A stretch of DNA of 38,008 nt from a virus. The notes below the pieces were generated by a model. It ran no database searches. It saw nothing but the letters and a program-made list of their open reading frames with translations, and was not told where the DNA came from. Location: positions 1-38,008 of the IMG/VR virus record IMGVR_UViG_3300033148_003408, one strand, 5' to 3'. Both the position numbers and the translations under genes were made by a program. Positions 26,881 to 35,702 of this stretch are shown in pieces; position 1 is the first letter of the stretch; each line of letters starts with the position of its first letter.

Positions 26881-27219
26881 ATGAATAACAAATTAGGACA
26901 AGAAATGAGAATATCAGACGAGGAACTTCGCTTAATTAAAAGCGTCTTCGCTGATAACGACGCATTATTAAAGTTATTAAGAAAGGTATTCCTGCCCGAA
27001 TTATCACCCAAAGCGCCGTTAGGACAGAATATTGACTTATGGATGACACTTAAAATAGAGGATATGTCGCCAGAGGACGCAGTTATCAATATAAAGGCAA
27101 GAAACCAGTTAATACAGCATATAGAGATGCAGTTAATAACCTTAAAGCATCTCGCGGGGATGAAAGAAGAAAGTGTTGAAGAAACAAAGGAAAGGTTAAA
27201 ACGAGATAGCTCTAAATAA
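26881..27219 (+). CDS. Unknown helical protein between portal and scaffold
   Basis: 112 residues, MNNKLGQEMRISDEELRLIK and on, with MSPEDAVINIKARNQLIQHI and KHLAGMKEESVEETKERLKR. A helical head-region protein; no family recognised. 5 nt from the next ORF region. Confidence 0.6.
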   Translation: MNNKLGQEMRISDEELRLIKSVFADNDALLKLLRKVFLPELSPKAPLGQNIDLWMTLKIEDMSPEDAVINIKARNQLIQHIEMQLITLKHLAGMKEESVEETKERLKRDSSK

Positions 27220-27274
27220 TTAATTGGGAAGAAAACCCTCCAAATTGAAATTGCGTATTCATACGCCCAAACTT

Positions 27275-27895
27275 ATGAAAAATGAAATTGAGAACATCAA
27301 CTCTCCAAATGATGATGAGGAGGTAGCCCCTGAACCTGAATCAGAGGAGGTAGTCCCTGAACCTGAATCAGAGGAAGTAGGTTTTCCGGCAGACCCAATA
27401 GAGGTTGAGCCGAAAGACGAGGAAGAAGGCGATTCCGAATTGCTTAAACAGAAGAACCAAGAACTTTACGAGCAGTTAAAGAAGTCAAAAGGTTTTATCC
27501 GCGACAAGAAAACAGGAAAATGGGTTAAAAAGGAACAACCCAAACCTGAAAAAGAAGTTGAAGGGACTGGCGACATTACCAAGACAGAACTTTACTCTCT
27601 TGTAAAGGCAAATGTTCCTGAGGAAGATGTTAATGAGGTCACTATCTATGCTCGTTCCCATAATATAAGCGTGACTGAGGCATTAAAACTGCCAGAGGTC
27701 AAAGCTATATTAAAGGTAAAGCAAGAGTATAGGAAAACCCAAGAAGCGTCTAACACAGGTTCATCAAGGCGAGGTTCTTCCAAGATTACAGACGAAATGT
27801 TATTAAGCCAAGCTAATAAGGGCATAATGCCTGATAGCGAGGAAGATATGGTTCGTCTAATTAGAGCAAGACGGGAAAGCAAGCAAGCTAAATAG
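27275..27895 (+). CDS. Scaffolding-like protein
   Basis: 206 residues from ATG 27275 (the in-frame upstream start at 27224 is TTG). The first third is extremely acidic (PEPESEEVVPEPESEEVGFP), followed by a coiled-coil QKNQELYEQLKKSKGF and a basic C-terminus with RLIRARRESKQAK. Acidic N-terminus, coiled coil and basic end directly before the coat gene are the normal layout of phage scaffolds. Repeats of EVxPEPESEE are encoded by tandem short repeats. Confidence 0.75.
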   Translation: MKNEIENINSPNDDEEVAPEPESEEVVPEPESEEVGFPADPIEVEPKDEEEGDSELLKQKNQELYEQLKKSKGFIRDKKTGKWVKKEQPKPEKEVEGTGDITKTELYSLVKANVPEEDVNEVTIYARSHNISVTEALKLPEVKAILKVKQEYRKTQEASNTGSSRRGSSKITDEMLLSQANKGIMPDSEEDMVRLIRARRESKQAK

Positions 27896-27902
27896 CGGTG
27901 GG

Positions 27903-27934
27903 GAACGGTTTAGTTATTACTAGTTAAATCGTTC
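27903..27934 (+). promoter_or_regulatory. Hairpin upstream of the coat gene
   Basis: GAACGGTTTA (27903-27912) pairs with TAAATCGTTC (27925-27934), 10 bp with one G-U, followed by TTAAAGGTGGATAAGG, the ribosome-binding region of the coat gene. A processing or translation-control element is likely. Confidence 0.5.
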
Positions 27935-27959
27935 TTAAAGGTGGATAAGGACTAAAATA

Positions 27960-28814
27960 GTGGCAAACACAATTGGTGATACAGTTTGGCGTTTAAAGTA
28001 TCAAAAAAATACCATTGAGACAGCATTAAGGAATATGCTTGTAGCAGAGAAGATTTGTGATGTTGATAGGTCAGAGGGTAAATATATTAGAAACCCTTAC
28101 GGCACAGCGCCTACAACGGTATTAAAGACAATCTCTGGAACTTATGACGTTTCCGATTTCACGATTACAGACGATACTTTGGACGTAAACTACACATTCA
28201 TTTCCGCAAACCACGTCTACGACTGGGAGGAAACTCTTTCAAACTTTGATATGTTCGCTAATAGGACAGAGGAATTAGCCGCTTCGGTAGCTCAAAGTAT
28301 TGATAAGTTTGTTCTCAACTATATGTGCGAAGTATGTACTGGCGCATATACTACACCAGCAGGAGGTTTCACAACCGCGGCTAACTTAAACGTCATTATG
28401 TCTAACCTTATTTCAAAGGTTTCAGGATATTCTGATGTTTATAAGGGATTATTCTTGGTTCTTGAAAACACTGATATTACAGGCGTTATTCAAGCGCAGG
28501 CGACAAACGGCTTCTCATTCGCAGATGCGGCTCTTAATAATGGATTTTTAACTTCTTATATGGGAGTTGACATCTATGTTGTAAGAGCAGACACATTTGT
28601 TGATGATACTCTGGGAGATTACGCGGTTACTAACGATAATCACAAAGTATTTGGAGTAAAAGGAGTAACGACATATGCCGCGCCAAGAGGAATTCAGTTT
28701 GAGGAAAAAGAAGTAACAGGAAAAACAGGCAAAGAGGTTGTTTGCTTTGGCTATATCGGAGCTAAACTTTGGTACACCAAATTAGCTTTGGTTGTTGATA
28801 TAACACTGGCATAA
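27960..28814 (+). CDS. Major capsid protein
   Basis: 284 residues with GTG start (GGTGGATAAGG before it). Beta-rich with a long N-terminal arm (MANTIGDTVWRLKYQKNTIE). It has NPYGTAPTTVL, VYDWEETLSNFDMFANRTEE and a C-terminal GKEVVCFGYIGAKLWYTKLA. Its position after a scaffold and before a small virion protein fits the coat of a podovirus-type phage with P22/HK97-like fold. No capsid protease gene was found, so scaffold removal may be protease-free. Two hairpins follow its stop at once. Confidence 0.75.
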   Translation: MANTIGDTVWRLKYQKNTIETALRNMLVAEKICDVDRSEGKYIRNPYGTAPTTVLKTISGTYDVSDFTITDDTLDVNYTFISANHVYDWEETLSNFDMFANRTEELAASVAQSIDKFVLNYMCEVCTGAYTTPAGGFTTAANLNVIMSNLISKVSGYSDVYKGLFLVLENTDITGVIQAQATNGFSFADAALNNGFLTSYMGVDIYVVRADTFVDDTLGDYAVTNDNHKVFGVKGVTTYAAPRGIQFEEKEVTGKTGKEVVCFGYIGAKLWYTKLALVVDITLA

Positions 28815-28868
28815 CCCAACTCTCCCTTTCAGGGAGGGTTGGGGACGCTTATCCCACCGATTGGCGTC
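28815..28868 (+). promoter_or_regulatory. Two hairpins immediately after the coat gene
   Basis: CCCAACTCTCCC (28815-28826) pairs with GGGAGGGTTGGG (28832-28843) over 12 bp with one G-U, beginning at the base after the stop codon. GACGC/GCGTC (28844-28848/28864-28868) follows without spacer. No U-tract, so it probably shields the 3' end of the coat mRNA or lowers read-through rather than ending all transcription. Confidence 0.65.
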
Positions 28869-28912
28869 TCCTATTCTCCCTAAAAGGGTTAATAAGGTAT
28901 TGCTACAATACA

Positions 28913-29128
28913 ATGGCGCAAGCAGAACAACATTGGTTCGGAAATAGATTAATAATCGGTGGCTCAGTAATTATTACATCAGGAGCATCAGATACATCTG
29001 CTTTGATTTTTGAGGAAGTGGGATATGTAAGCAAAGGTTCGCTCTATTTCCAAGTAACAGGTAGCGGAGGAGGTTTCTGGGTTTGTACTGATGAAGCTGG
29101 AACTTGGGTATTATTGACTATCGCTTAA
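28913..29128 (+). CDS. Probable small capsid decoration or virion protein
   Basis: 71 residues, MAQAEQHWFGNRLIIGGSVI and beta-rich (SLYFQVTGSGGGFWVCTDEA). Starts AATGGCGCAAG like the protein at 24638 (MAQ). Small size, beta content and position after the coat gene suggest decoration. No family recognised. Confidence 0.55.
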   Translation: MAQAEQHWFGNRLIIGGSVIITSGASDTSALIFEEVGYVSKGSLYFQVTGSGGGFWVCTDEAGTWVLLTIA

Positions 29129-29159
29129 AGTTTTTTCATATCTTTCCTTGTGAAGATAA

Positions 29160-29231
29160 ATACGAAGAATTATTAACCTCACGCTTCGTATCCTGCACCT
29201 TTACTCGTGAGGTATGGTGTGGGATACGAAG
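29160..29231 (+). promoter_or_regulatory. H-type pseudoknot with a 16-bp stem
   Basis: 29184-29199 pairs with 29216-29231 over 16 continuous bp (14 Watson-Crick, 2 G-U) around a 16-nt loop. The loop contains CGTGAGG (29206-29212), perfectly complementary to CCTCACG (29177-29183) directly before the stem, giving a 7-bp pseudoknot. In addition ATACGAAG (29160-29167) repeats the 3' strand and can displace it (pairs with 29184-29191), so the fold may switch. It lies between the coat/decoration genes and the gene at 29293. No known family. Confidence 0.75.
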
Positions 29232-29292
29232 AGAAATAAAATGTTTGATAAAGAAAAGAGGAGAAAATATCAAGTAGAAACGAGAATGTTTT

Positions 29293-29481
29293 ATGGAAAT
29301 AACAAAAGAAAAACAAAGGGAATTGGAAGAAGCCAATAATACAGAGGCAAAGCAATCTTTGGAGTTCTTGGAAGAATACAAGAAACTTGTAAAGAAGTAT
29401 AAGAGGGATTTTGTTATGGGGGAAATAAAGTTAATTAAAGTAGATTTTGTAGACCCAGCGGTAAGACCGCCAACAAAATGA
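29293..29481 (+). CDS. Unknown charged small protein (62 aa)
   Basis: MEITKEKQRELEEANNTEAK and on; helical, with FLEEYKKLVKKYKRDFVMGE. No family recognised. ATGA overlap with the next gene. It is the first gene downstream of the pseudoknot and so may be under its control. Confidence 0.6.
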   Translation: MEITKEKQRELEEANNTEAKQSLEFLEEYKKLVKKYKRDFVMGEIKLIKVDFVDPAVRPPTK

Positions 29482-30269
29482 TATTCTTGGAACTAATAGA
29501 AACAATGAAGCAAAGGTTGGTGTGGGAGCATCAGAAAGAATTGTTAACCAAAGTAAAGAAAAATGTTGCGTTTTCTGATAAGAATATAATGAAAGAGGGT
29601 AATGTTAAGAGAATAGTTGATATGAAGATAGCCCCAGAGGGTCATATATTAACCTTTCTTGAAGGCGAAAAAGAGCCAACAAGAGGTTATCCGGATACCC
29701 AGTCGCTAAACGCCATAACCCTATACAAGAACTTTATACCGCTTATCTTGAAACGACTGGCCTGTCAGAACTGGGTTCAGAGAATAATAACCTTATTAGC
29801 CATCTATTTTAACTACCCGGTTTATCTTGAATGGTTTGACAGAGTAAAAGCGTATACCCCTGTAATGCTTAAAGAGAAGCACTATCTTCCGCACACAAAG
29901 GAGATGAGGCGTGTTTTAAAGGGAAGATTAGACCCAAGAATAGTGGATATGAGTACCCTTGTATTGGAATACGATTCAGCATATAAATATAGGTTTCAGG
30001 ATATAGGAGCAGAACTTAACAAGAATAACCCGCCTGTGAAAGAGATTAAGCGGTTAATGGACTTGCTGATAGCAAGGGACTACAAGGAAATGGCTGATAA
30101 GTGGAAGAGGATTAAGAATCTAACAAATATACTATATCTAATGCCTAAAACAAGACGGCTAATAAAAGAGATAATAAACGATATAGATATTAGTAAAATA
30201 AAGATGAGCAAGGAGGATATTTATTGGGCGAATAAAATGCCCTGCTCATATGATTTTAAATGTCTTTAA
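29478..30269 (+). CDS. Unknown conserved-looking protein (263 aa)
   Basis: 263 residues, mostly helical and basic. Segments KRLACQNWVQRIITLLAIYF and LKGRLDPRIVDMSTLVLEYD are well ordered; the end is KEDIYWANKMPCSYDFKCL. It lies between coat and adaptor genes, where head-completion proteins are usually found, but no signature is recognised. Overlaps the next gene by 10 nt. Confidence 0.55.
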   Translation: MIFLELIETMKQRLVWEHQKELLTKVKKNVAFSDKNIMKEGNVKRIVDMKIAPEGHILTFLEGEKEPTRGYPDTQSLNAITLYKNFIPLILKRLACQNWVQRIITLLAIYFNYPVYLEWFDRVKAYTPVMLKEKHYLPHTKEMRRVLKGRLDPRIVDMSTLVLEYDSAYKYRFQDIGAELNKNNPPVKEIKRLMDLLIARDYKEMADKWKRIKNLTNILYLMPKTRRLIKEIINDIDISKIKMSKEDIYWANKMPCSYDFKCL

Positions 30270-30976
30270 CTCTAACGCAGATAAGAAACAAAATAAGAAG
30301 GATAACGGGGACTGATACTAACTCTTATCCAGAAGCCGATTTAATAGTTGATTGCAATCTTGCTCTTGATGAGGCGTTTTCAACTATATTTAAGATATCC
30401 AAGAGCGGGTGGCAGTTTGATGACGGGGGACACGGGAACGAACCCTCTCTAACCGCCAACATTGTGTCAGGGACAAGAACTTACGACTTTTCAGAAGATG
30501 CTGGGGGAAATCTAACGCTTGATGTTTATAGGGTAATGGTAAGCGATAGCAGCGGTCTTTTTAGCGTTATTAAACCAGTAAGCCAGAGAACAGACCCTGA
30601 AGCAGATGTAAAGGGCTTTATTGACGGACAGAACCTAACAGGTCTGCCTACTAAATATGATAAGTATGGAACTACCATTTCTCTTGACCCGATACCCGAT
30701 TATAGCAAGGCAGACGGGCTTAAACTATTTATTAACAGGGAAGCGTCATATTTTGTGGAGGACGGAACAAGCGCTGTTGCCGGTATGGACGGATTATGCC
30801 ACGACTTCCTCTATCTTAAACCTTCTTATGAGTGGGCGAGGGACCATAATCTTCAAATAACTGATAGATTATACAGAGATTTAGAAATGGCAAAGATAAA
30901 GATAGACGAAAGATACAGAAATAGAGAGATAGACAGACCAAAGAGATTATTACCAAAAATTGAGGATACAAGATAA
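30260..30976 (+). CDS. Head-to-tail adaptor-like protein
   Basis: 238 residues. N-terminus SLTLTQIRNKIRRITGTDTN followed by YPEADLIVDCNLALDEAFST resembles phage adaptor/connector proteins (first helices TxxxIxxxIrxxTGtd...yxxadiixxiNxaL). C-terminal helices DLEMAKIKIDERYRNREIDR. TAATG coupling to the next tail gene. Would sit below the portal. Confidence 0.65.
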   Translation: MSLTLTQIRNKIRRITGTDTNSYPEADLIVDCNLALDEAFSTIFKISKSGWQFDDGGHGNEPSLTANIVSGTRTYDFSEDAGGNLTLDVYRVMVSDSSGLFSVIKPVSQRTDPEADVKGFIDGQNLTGLPTKYDKYGTTISLDPIPDYSKADGLKLFINREASYFVEDGTSAVAGMDGLCHDFLYLKPSYEWARDHNLQITDRLYRDLEMAKIKIDERYRNREIDRPKRLLPKIEDTR

Positions 30977-32514
30977 TGGGTAAGATAAAAGAGAAAAAAG
31001 TATCTAACTTGTGGTCAGGAATTATTAATGACCCTAGAAGCGCAATAGAAAGCGGCTTTTATTATTCTGAAAACCTTGATGTAGGCAGCAGGAAAACAAT
31101 TAAGCACGTAGTAAATAACCAAGCGGAGAATGCCTGCGGGTATGATGTTAATAACTACATTACAAAGGTGATAACTGTTGGAAATGACATCTACGGCTTA
31201 GGACAGGACGATAATGTTAATAATGATACGACTATATGGACTAAAACTGCTGATTTAACAGGGAATTGGAGCATAGCGACTAATGGAACTATTGGGGGTT
31301 CTACTTACAGAGGAGGCGATGCCTTGCTATCTTGTATTAACGGGGTGATGTTTCTTGACGGAACTGCTTCCGTAGGCAAGTATGTTATAGCCACAGATAC
31401 TATGACAGACGACTGGAAGCCGTTGGCAGGAGGATTAAAGGGAGGGACTATCTGGCAGGGACGGATTTACGGCTGGGACACCAGCAATTATATCTATGAG
31501 ATAGACCCCACAGCCGATACTTTGACCCAAAAGATACTTATTCCGTTAGAGCAGACACCAGTTCAGATAGCGCCTTATGGCAATTTGTTAATGATTATCT
31601 GCACTTCTACCGTCACCAATTCAAAGGCGTATCTTTGGGACGGGGTTGATACATCTACCTTTGCCGATATTTTAAACATAGGACACGGAACGGTAGCAGG
31701 AGGGGGAATGTTAGACGGAATTGCCTATGCTGTTATTGGAAGTGATAATAAGAAGAAGTTAAAGATTAAGAAGTATATCGGAGGAATTGACTTTGTCAAC
31801 GAATATACCTATTCAGCAAGGCCAGACAGAGACGGAACATATAAATATATTCAACCCGCTTCAAAGGTTAAGGTATTTTCGGGTTTTCTCTATTTTGTCA
31901 TAACAGGCACAAAGCCGGACGGGACCTATGCCAACCATTATGAGTATTCAATAGCGAGATATGGAAGGGAAGAGCCGATTACTCCAAAGACCTTTTCAAT
32001 TTACAAGACCCTTGATTTTACTTCGGCAAGAGGATTAGACGGGCAGACCGCTAATAATGAGTTTACCATTATGGAGAATATAGCGGGGACTGCGGAACAG
32101 GACGAACTATCAATACTCGCCTTTATCAATTCAGACACAAACAAGACAACCGAGTTTATCAGTTCTGTTAATGATTTTTCAGCGCAAGCAGGGGTATTAG
32201 AAACATATAAGTATAATGAGGGGGACGGAGCAAAAAAGAAGCAACTGGTTGGAGTGTCCGCTTTTTACTCAGCGCTATCAGCAACAGGACAGGTGGTTAT
32301 GAAATACAGGAAAGATGAGGAAACCGACTGGACTACTATATTTACAGAGACAACAGAGAACTCTTTGAGCCACCAGTCAGTTTGTATAGACGGAACTTGG
32401 GCTATTCTTCCTACTTACAAGGAGATACAACTGCGATTAGAATTATTGGGCGGAGCTGAATTAATAGGATATAAATATAAGTTTGAAGAAATACAAGCCC
32501 AAAACTATGCCTGA
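30976..32514 (+). CDS. Tail protein with propeller-like repeats
   Basis: 512 residues, beta-rich with repeated GxxxYxxD and TxTAxGxW-like blades: VGNDIYGLGQDDNVNNDTTI, LLSCINGVMFLDGTASVGKY and IWQGRIYGWDTSNYIYEIDP. Such beta-propeller tail hubs (P22 gp10-like nozzle) are found in podoviruses. Between adaptor and fibre-type genes. Function in the tail hub is inference from fold and position. Confidence 0.65.
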   Translation: MGKIKEKKVSNLWSGIINDPRSAIESGFYYSENLDVGSRKTIKHVVNNQAENACGYDVNNYITKVITVGNDIYGLGQDDNVNNDTTIWTKTADLTGNWSIATNGTIGGSTYRGGDALLSCINGVMFLDGTASVGKYVIATDTMTDDWKPLAGGLKGGTIWQGRIYGWDTSNYIYEIDPTADTLTQKILIPLEQTPVQIAPYGNLLMIICTSTVTNSKAYLWDGVDTSTFADILNIGHGTVAGGGMLDGIAYAVIGSDNKKKLKIKKYIGGIDFVNEYTYSARPDRDGTYKYIQPASKVKVFSGFLYFVITGTKPDGTYANHYEYSIARYGREEPITPKTFSIYKTLDFTSARGLDGQTANNEFTIMENIAGTAEQDELSILAFINSDTNKTTEFISSVNDFSAQAGVLETYKYNEGDGAKKKQLVGVSAFYSALSATGQVVMKYRKDEETDWTTIFTETTENSLSHQSVCIDGTWAILPTYKEIQLRLELLGGAELIGYKYKFEEIQAQNYA

Positions 32515-33574
32515 TAATAATGACGAAATAACACAACGGCTAATACATCTACAAGACCAAATTGATGATATAAGTTTGCGATTAGGCAAAGATAACTTTT
32601 CAAATACTATAATAGAAAATAAGACGATAATCCAACAGACAGCGGATTATCATAGCAAGGATTTCGTGACTGGGGCTTCGGGTTGGAGTTTCAGTAGCGA
32701 CGGCAGTTTAGAAGCCAATGACGGCAATTTTAGAGGGGATATAACGGGAGCAACAGGAGTTTTCACAGGAACGGTTAGTATTGGTTCTCTTGATATACCA
32801 GACGCTACCACTGCCAGCAGTTTCCACGTTGATAGTTTGGGCAACACTTGGTGGGGGGCTGCAACATTAGGGGCTTCAACAGCCAAAGTTTTAAATACAG
32901 GAATAGGCACTTTTAATACTATATTTATAGAGGGCGGAACTTTTGTGGCGACAGATATCTTGTTAGCAGAGCAGAGATTTAACACCCTATTTAAGAGATA
33001 TTGCTTTATAGGGAATAATACTGACGGACTGACAGAAACACCAGGTGGTGGAGGCAGTGTATCAAGATATTTAGTTCTTACAACATTAACTTCTGGGGGA
33101 AATGATTGTACTTTAAGTAGTATAAGAACACACACAGGTTCAGGAAATACCATTTTTACTACTTCTAATGGAGATGTTGAAGTGATAATGTCAGTTCAAT
33201 TAGGAGCAACCACCGCTCAAGATGCTATCTGGGGAATAGAAGACAACGGAGCAAAAACCCTGCCTGTTAATTCTGTCATTACAGCAAAACATTTCGGCTT
33301 TGTGGTGGAAGACGGAACTCTATATGCTTCAAACGCTCAAGGAGCCACACAGACCAAGACAGATGTAAGCGGTGGAATAACATTAACAGATATGAATATT
33401 TACCGACTTAAATACGACCATTTAACAGGATATACATATTTCTATATCAATGATAGTTTAGTAGCCACACACACGACAAATGCTGCCAGTCTTGACCCAA
33501 GTTTGATTTTCGGAATAAATGGTATAACTAAGAAAATGGATATTACTAATAACTATCTAATAATACACGAATAA
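32507..33574 (+). CDS. Tail fibre/spike-like structural protein
   Basis: 355 residues from ATG 32507 (MPDNNDEITQRLIHLQDQID). N-terminal coiled coil, then a GASGWSFSSDGSLEANDGNF block (common in phage tail/central-fibre proteins), GxxTGTVSIGSL repeats and a C-terminal jelly-roll-like region (GFVVEDGTLYASNAQGATQT; YDHLTGYTYFYINDSL). The earlier in-frame ATG 32483 lies inside the upstream gene and is less likely. TAATG coupling to the next. Confidence 0.65.
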   Translation: MPDNNDEITQRLIHLQDQIDDISLRLGKDNFSNTIIENKTIIQQTADYHSKDFVTGASGWSFSSDGSLEANDGNFRGDITGATGVFTGTVSIGSLDIPDATTASSFHVDSLGNTWWGAATLGASTAKVLNTGIGTFNTIFIEGGTFVATDILLAEQRFNTLFKRYCFIGNNTDGLTETPGGGGSVSRYLVLTTLTSGGNDCTLSSIRTHTGSGNTIFTTSNGDVEVIMSVQLGATTAQDAIWGIEDNGAKTLPVNSVITAKHFGFVVEDGTLYASNAQGATQTKTDVSGGITLTDMNIYRLKYDHLTGYTYFYINDSLVATHTTNAASLDPSLIFGINGITKKMDITNNYLIIHE

Positions 33575-33822
33575 TGAAATTATCTATTCCAAACGAGGGA
33601 CACATATCAATAGACGACACAGACAAAAGGGCTGTTAAGATTAAACAAGGGTATTCTTATTCCGTCAAGGACGGGGAACTTATAATAGGCAAAAAGACAG
33701 AATACGATTTAACTAATTTTGAAACTAAGATAAAAACTGGAATAGCCACCAATACAGATATAAATAATTTTATAAAAGAGTTGATAAAAATATATAAAGA
33801 AATTAAATTCGGTGAGAAATAA
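33574..33822 (+). CDS. Unknown small protein in the tail region (82 aa)
   Basis: MKLSIPNEGHISIDDTDKRA and on, beta-rich start, helical end (IKELIKIYKEIKFGEK). Possibly a fibre-associated or chaperone protein. No family recognised. Confidence 0.5.
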   Translation: MKLSIPNEGHISIDDTDKRAVKIKQGYSYSVKDGELIIGKKTEYDLTNFETKIKTGIATNTDINNFIKELIKIYKEIKFGEK

Positions 33823-33823
33823 T

Positions 33824-35701
33824 ATGGCAATACACAAACCATCAAAAATACCAAAGATAGGAGAGGTATTTCTTGGGGAAGAGGTTGGCGGAACTAAGAT
33901 GAGAAATATATTTAAGATGACGCAGAGTGGATTAGAGCAGATACCAGAGGGCAGGTTCTATGACCCTACTACTAAGAAATTATACAAGTCGGGACAATAT
34001 ACTCCATATATTGAGGCAGGAACTTATGACCAACCTTTATCTTATTATAATACGGCTGATTTGTCAGCTTATTTAGAAAGCGCTGACTGGGCTAAACAAA
34101 AAGGAGTTCCTTATCAAGGAAGACAGAGATATACAGAACAGCAATTAAAAGGGCAAGCGCCTATTATGGGGGAAGTTAAGGGTCAACAGGGGTCAAGAGA
34201 GACCTACTACGGACAAACTCCATATATTACCGCTGATAGAATGACAGGGGACAAACCTGTTGACTTTTCTAATATGTCATATGACGAGCAGTTATCTGCT
34301 CTAACTTCTAAGTTTTCAAGCGCTTTAAACTCCGCGCAAGGTTTGTTATCTCCCACTACTGGCGAAACGGGAGCGGGAGAAGACGACTACTTAAAAAAGT
34401 ATTTAGAGGGAATGGAAAAGCCAAAGGATATGACTAAAACATATGAGGGAATAGAAGCGCAAGAGGGGTTGGGAGAAAAGAAGCAAGCAGTTGCTGATTT
34501 ATCCGCTCAACTTAATACCATAACAGCAGAAGCCCAAGAAGCCCAGTTGACATTAGAGCAACAAGCAGGAGGCAGGAATATAACATCTACTTTCTTAGGA
34601 AGGCAACAGCAAGAGATAGTGAGAATGGCGGCTATTAAGAGTTTGCCAGTTCAAGCCCAGTTAGCCGCGGCTCAGGGAAACCTCGCCTTAGCCCAAGACA
34701 AAGTTAATACTCTATTTGAATTAAAGAGCGAGTATGAGGATAAGTTGTATAATTATAATAAGGAAGTTAGACAAGCGGTGTATGACTACGCCACAAAGCG
34801 GGAACAGAGGATATTAGACGCCCAGCAGAGAGAAGATGACAGAGCATTTACCCTTTTAAGGGATAATCTTAACTACGGGCAGAGTTTAGCCAAGACAGCC
34901 ATATCTAACGGACAGGCGGACTTGGCGGCTCAAATAATGGCTCTTGACCCTAATTCTCCTAATTATCCTAATGCTCTTGCTAATTTGGCAAGGGGGATAC
35001 GAGGAGCAGAACCCACAACCACTAATATAGATACAAGACAATATATCCAAGACCCTACTAATCCTTATGCCAGTATTCCTAATCCTAATTATGGGCAAGC
35101 AATTACAAGTGGACAAGTATCTCCAATTACTCAATCAATTATAAGTAATCCAAGCTTATTTGATGATTTAACTCCAACTTTAAAAGGAAATGTTATTTCT
35201 GAATTACAAGGTGCTGGGTATGATACAGCTAATTTGGGAGTAAAAGCATTATCAGATACTGCTATTAAAGAAATAAATCAGACAAACTTTGCTTTAACTT
35301 CTTTGGAAGATTTGAGAGTCCAGATACAAAATAATTTAGAGTTTATCGGGCCATTAAAAGGGTGGGCAAAATTAAATCCTTGGTCAAAAGCAAGACAAAT
35401 TCAATCTACCATTGATAGAGTTAGGCAAACAGTAGGTAAGGCATTAGAGGGTGGAGTGTTAAGAAAAGAAGATGAAGAAAAGTATAAGAAGATATTAGCT
35501 ACAATTACTGACACCCCAGAAACTGCGACATTCAAAATAGATAATTTGATAACAGCTATTCAAGGTAATATAACAGATTATAAAGGATTACAACAAGCTG
35601 CTGGTAGGTCGTTAAATGTTAGAACACCATTACAACAAAAAAGAACAGTAAGTTCTGGTCAAACTTCAACTGGTAATTCATATACAATAACAGAAGAATA
35701 A
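33824..35701 (+). CDS. Large internal virion / ejection protein
   Basis: 625 residues from ATG 33824 (in-frame GTG at 33812 is the alternative). Alternating helices, Gln/Ala-rich coiled-coil centre (LSAQLNTITAEAQEAQLTLE), a proline/Asn-rich linker and a final helical domain. Podovirus ejection proteins have this character. It directly precedes another such protein at 35703. No enzymatic motif seen. Confidence 0.6.
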   Translation: MAIHKPSKIPKIGEVFLGEEVGGTKMRNIFKMTQSGLEQIPEGRFYDPTTKKLYKSGQYTPYIEAGTYDQPLSYYNTADLSAYLESADWAKQKGVPYQGRQRYTEQQLKGQAPIMGEVKGQQGSRETYYGQTPYITADRMTGDKPVDFSNMSYDEQLSALTSKFSSALNSAQGLLSPTTGETGAGEDDYLKKYLEGMEKPKDMTKTYEGIEAQEGLGEKKQAVADLSAQLNTITAEAQEAQLTLEQQAGGRNITSTFLGRQQQEIVRMAAIKSLPVQAQLAAAQGNLALAQDKVNTLFELKSEYEDKLYNYNKEVRQAVYDYATKREQRILDAQQREDDRAFTLLRDNLNYGQSLAKTAISNGQADLAAQIMALDPNSPNYPNALANLARGIRGAEPTTTNIDTRQYIQDPTNPYASIPNPNYGQAITSGQVSPITQSIISNPSLFDDLTPTLKGNVISELQGAGYDTANLGVKALSDTAIKEINQTNFALTSLEDLRVQIQNNLEFIGPLKGWAKLNPWSKARQIQSTIDRVRQTVGKALEGGVLRKEDEEKYKKILATITDTPETATFKIDNLITAIQGNITDYKGLQQAAGRSLNVRTPLQQKRTVSSGQTSTGNSYTITEE

Positions 35702-35702
35702 T

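Noticed and set aside
32650-33153. Minus-strand ORF inside the tail-fibre gene
   Set aside because: No start signal, and the plus-strand gene has clear fibre motifs; a codon shadow.
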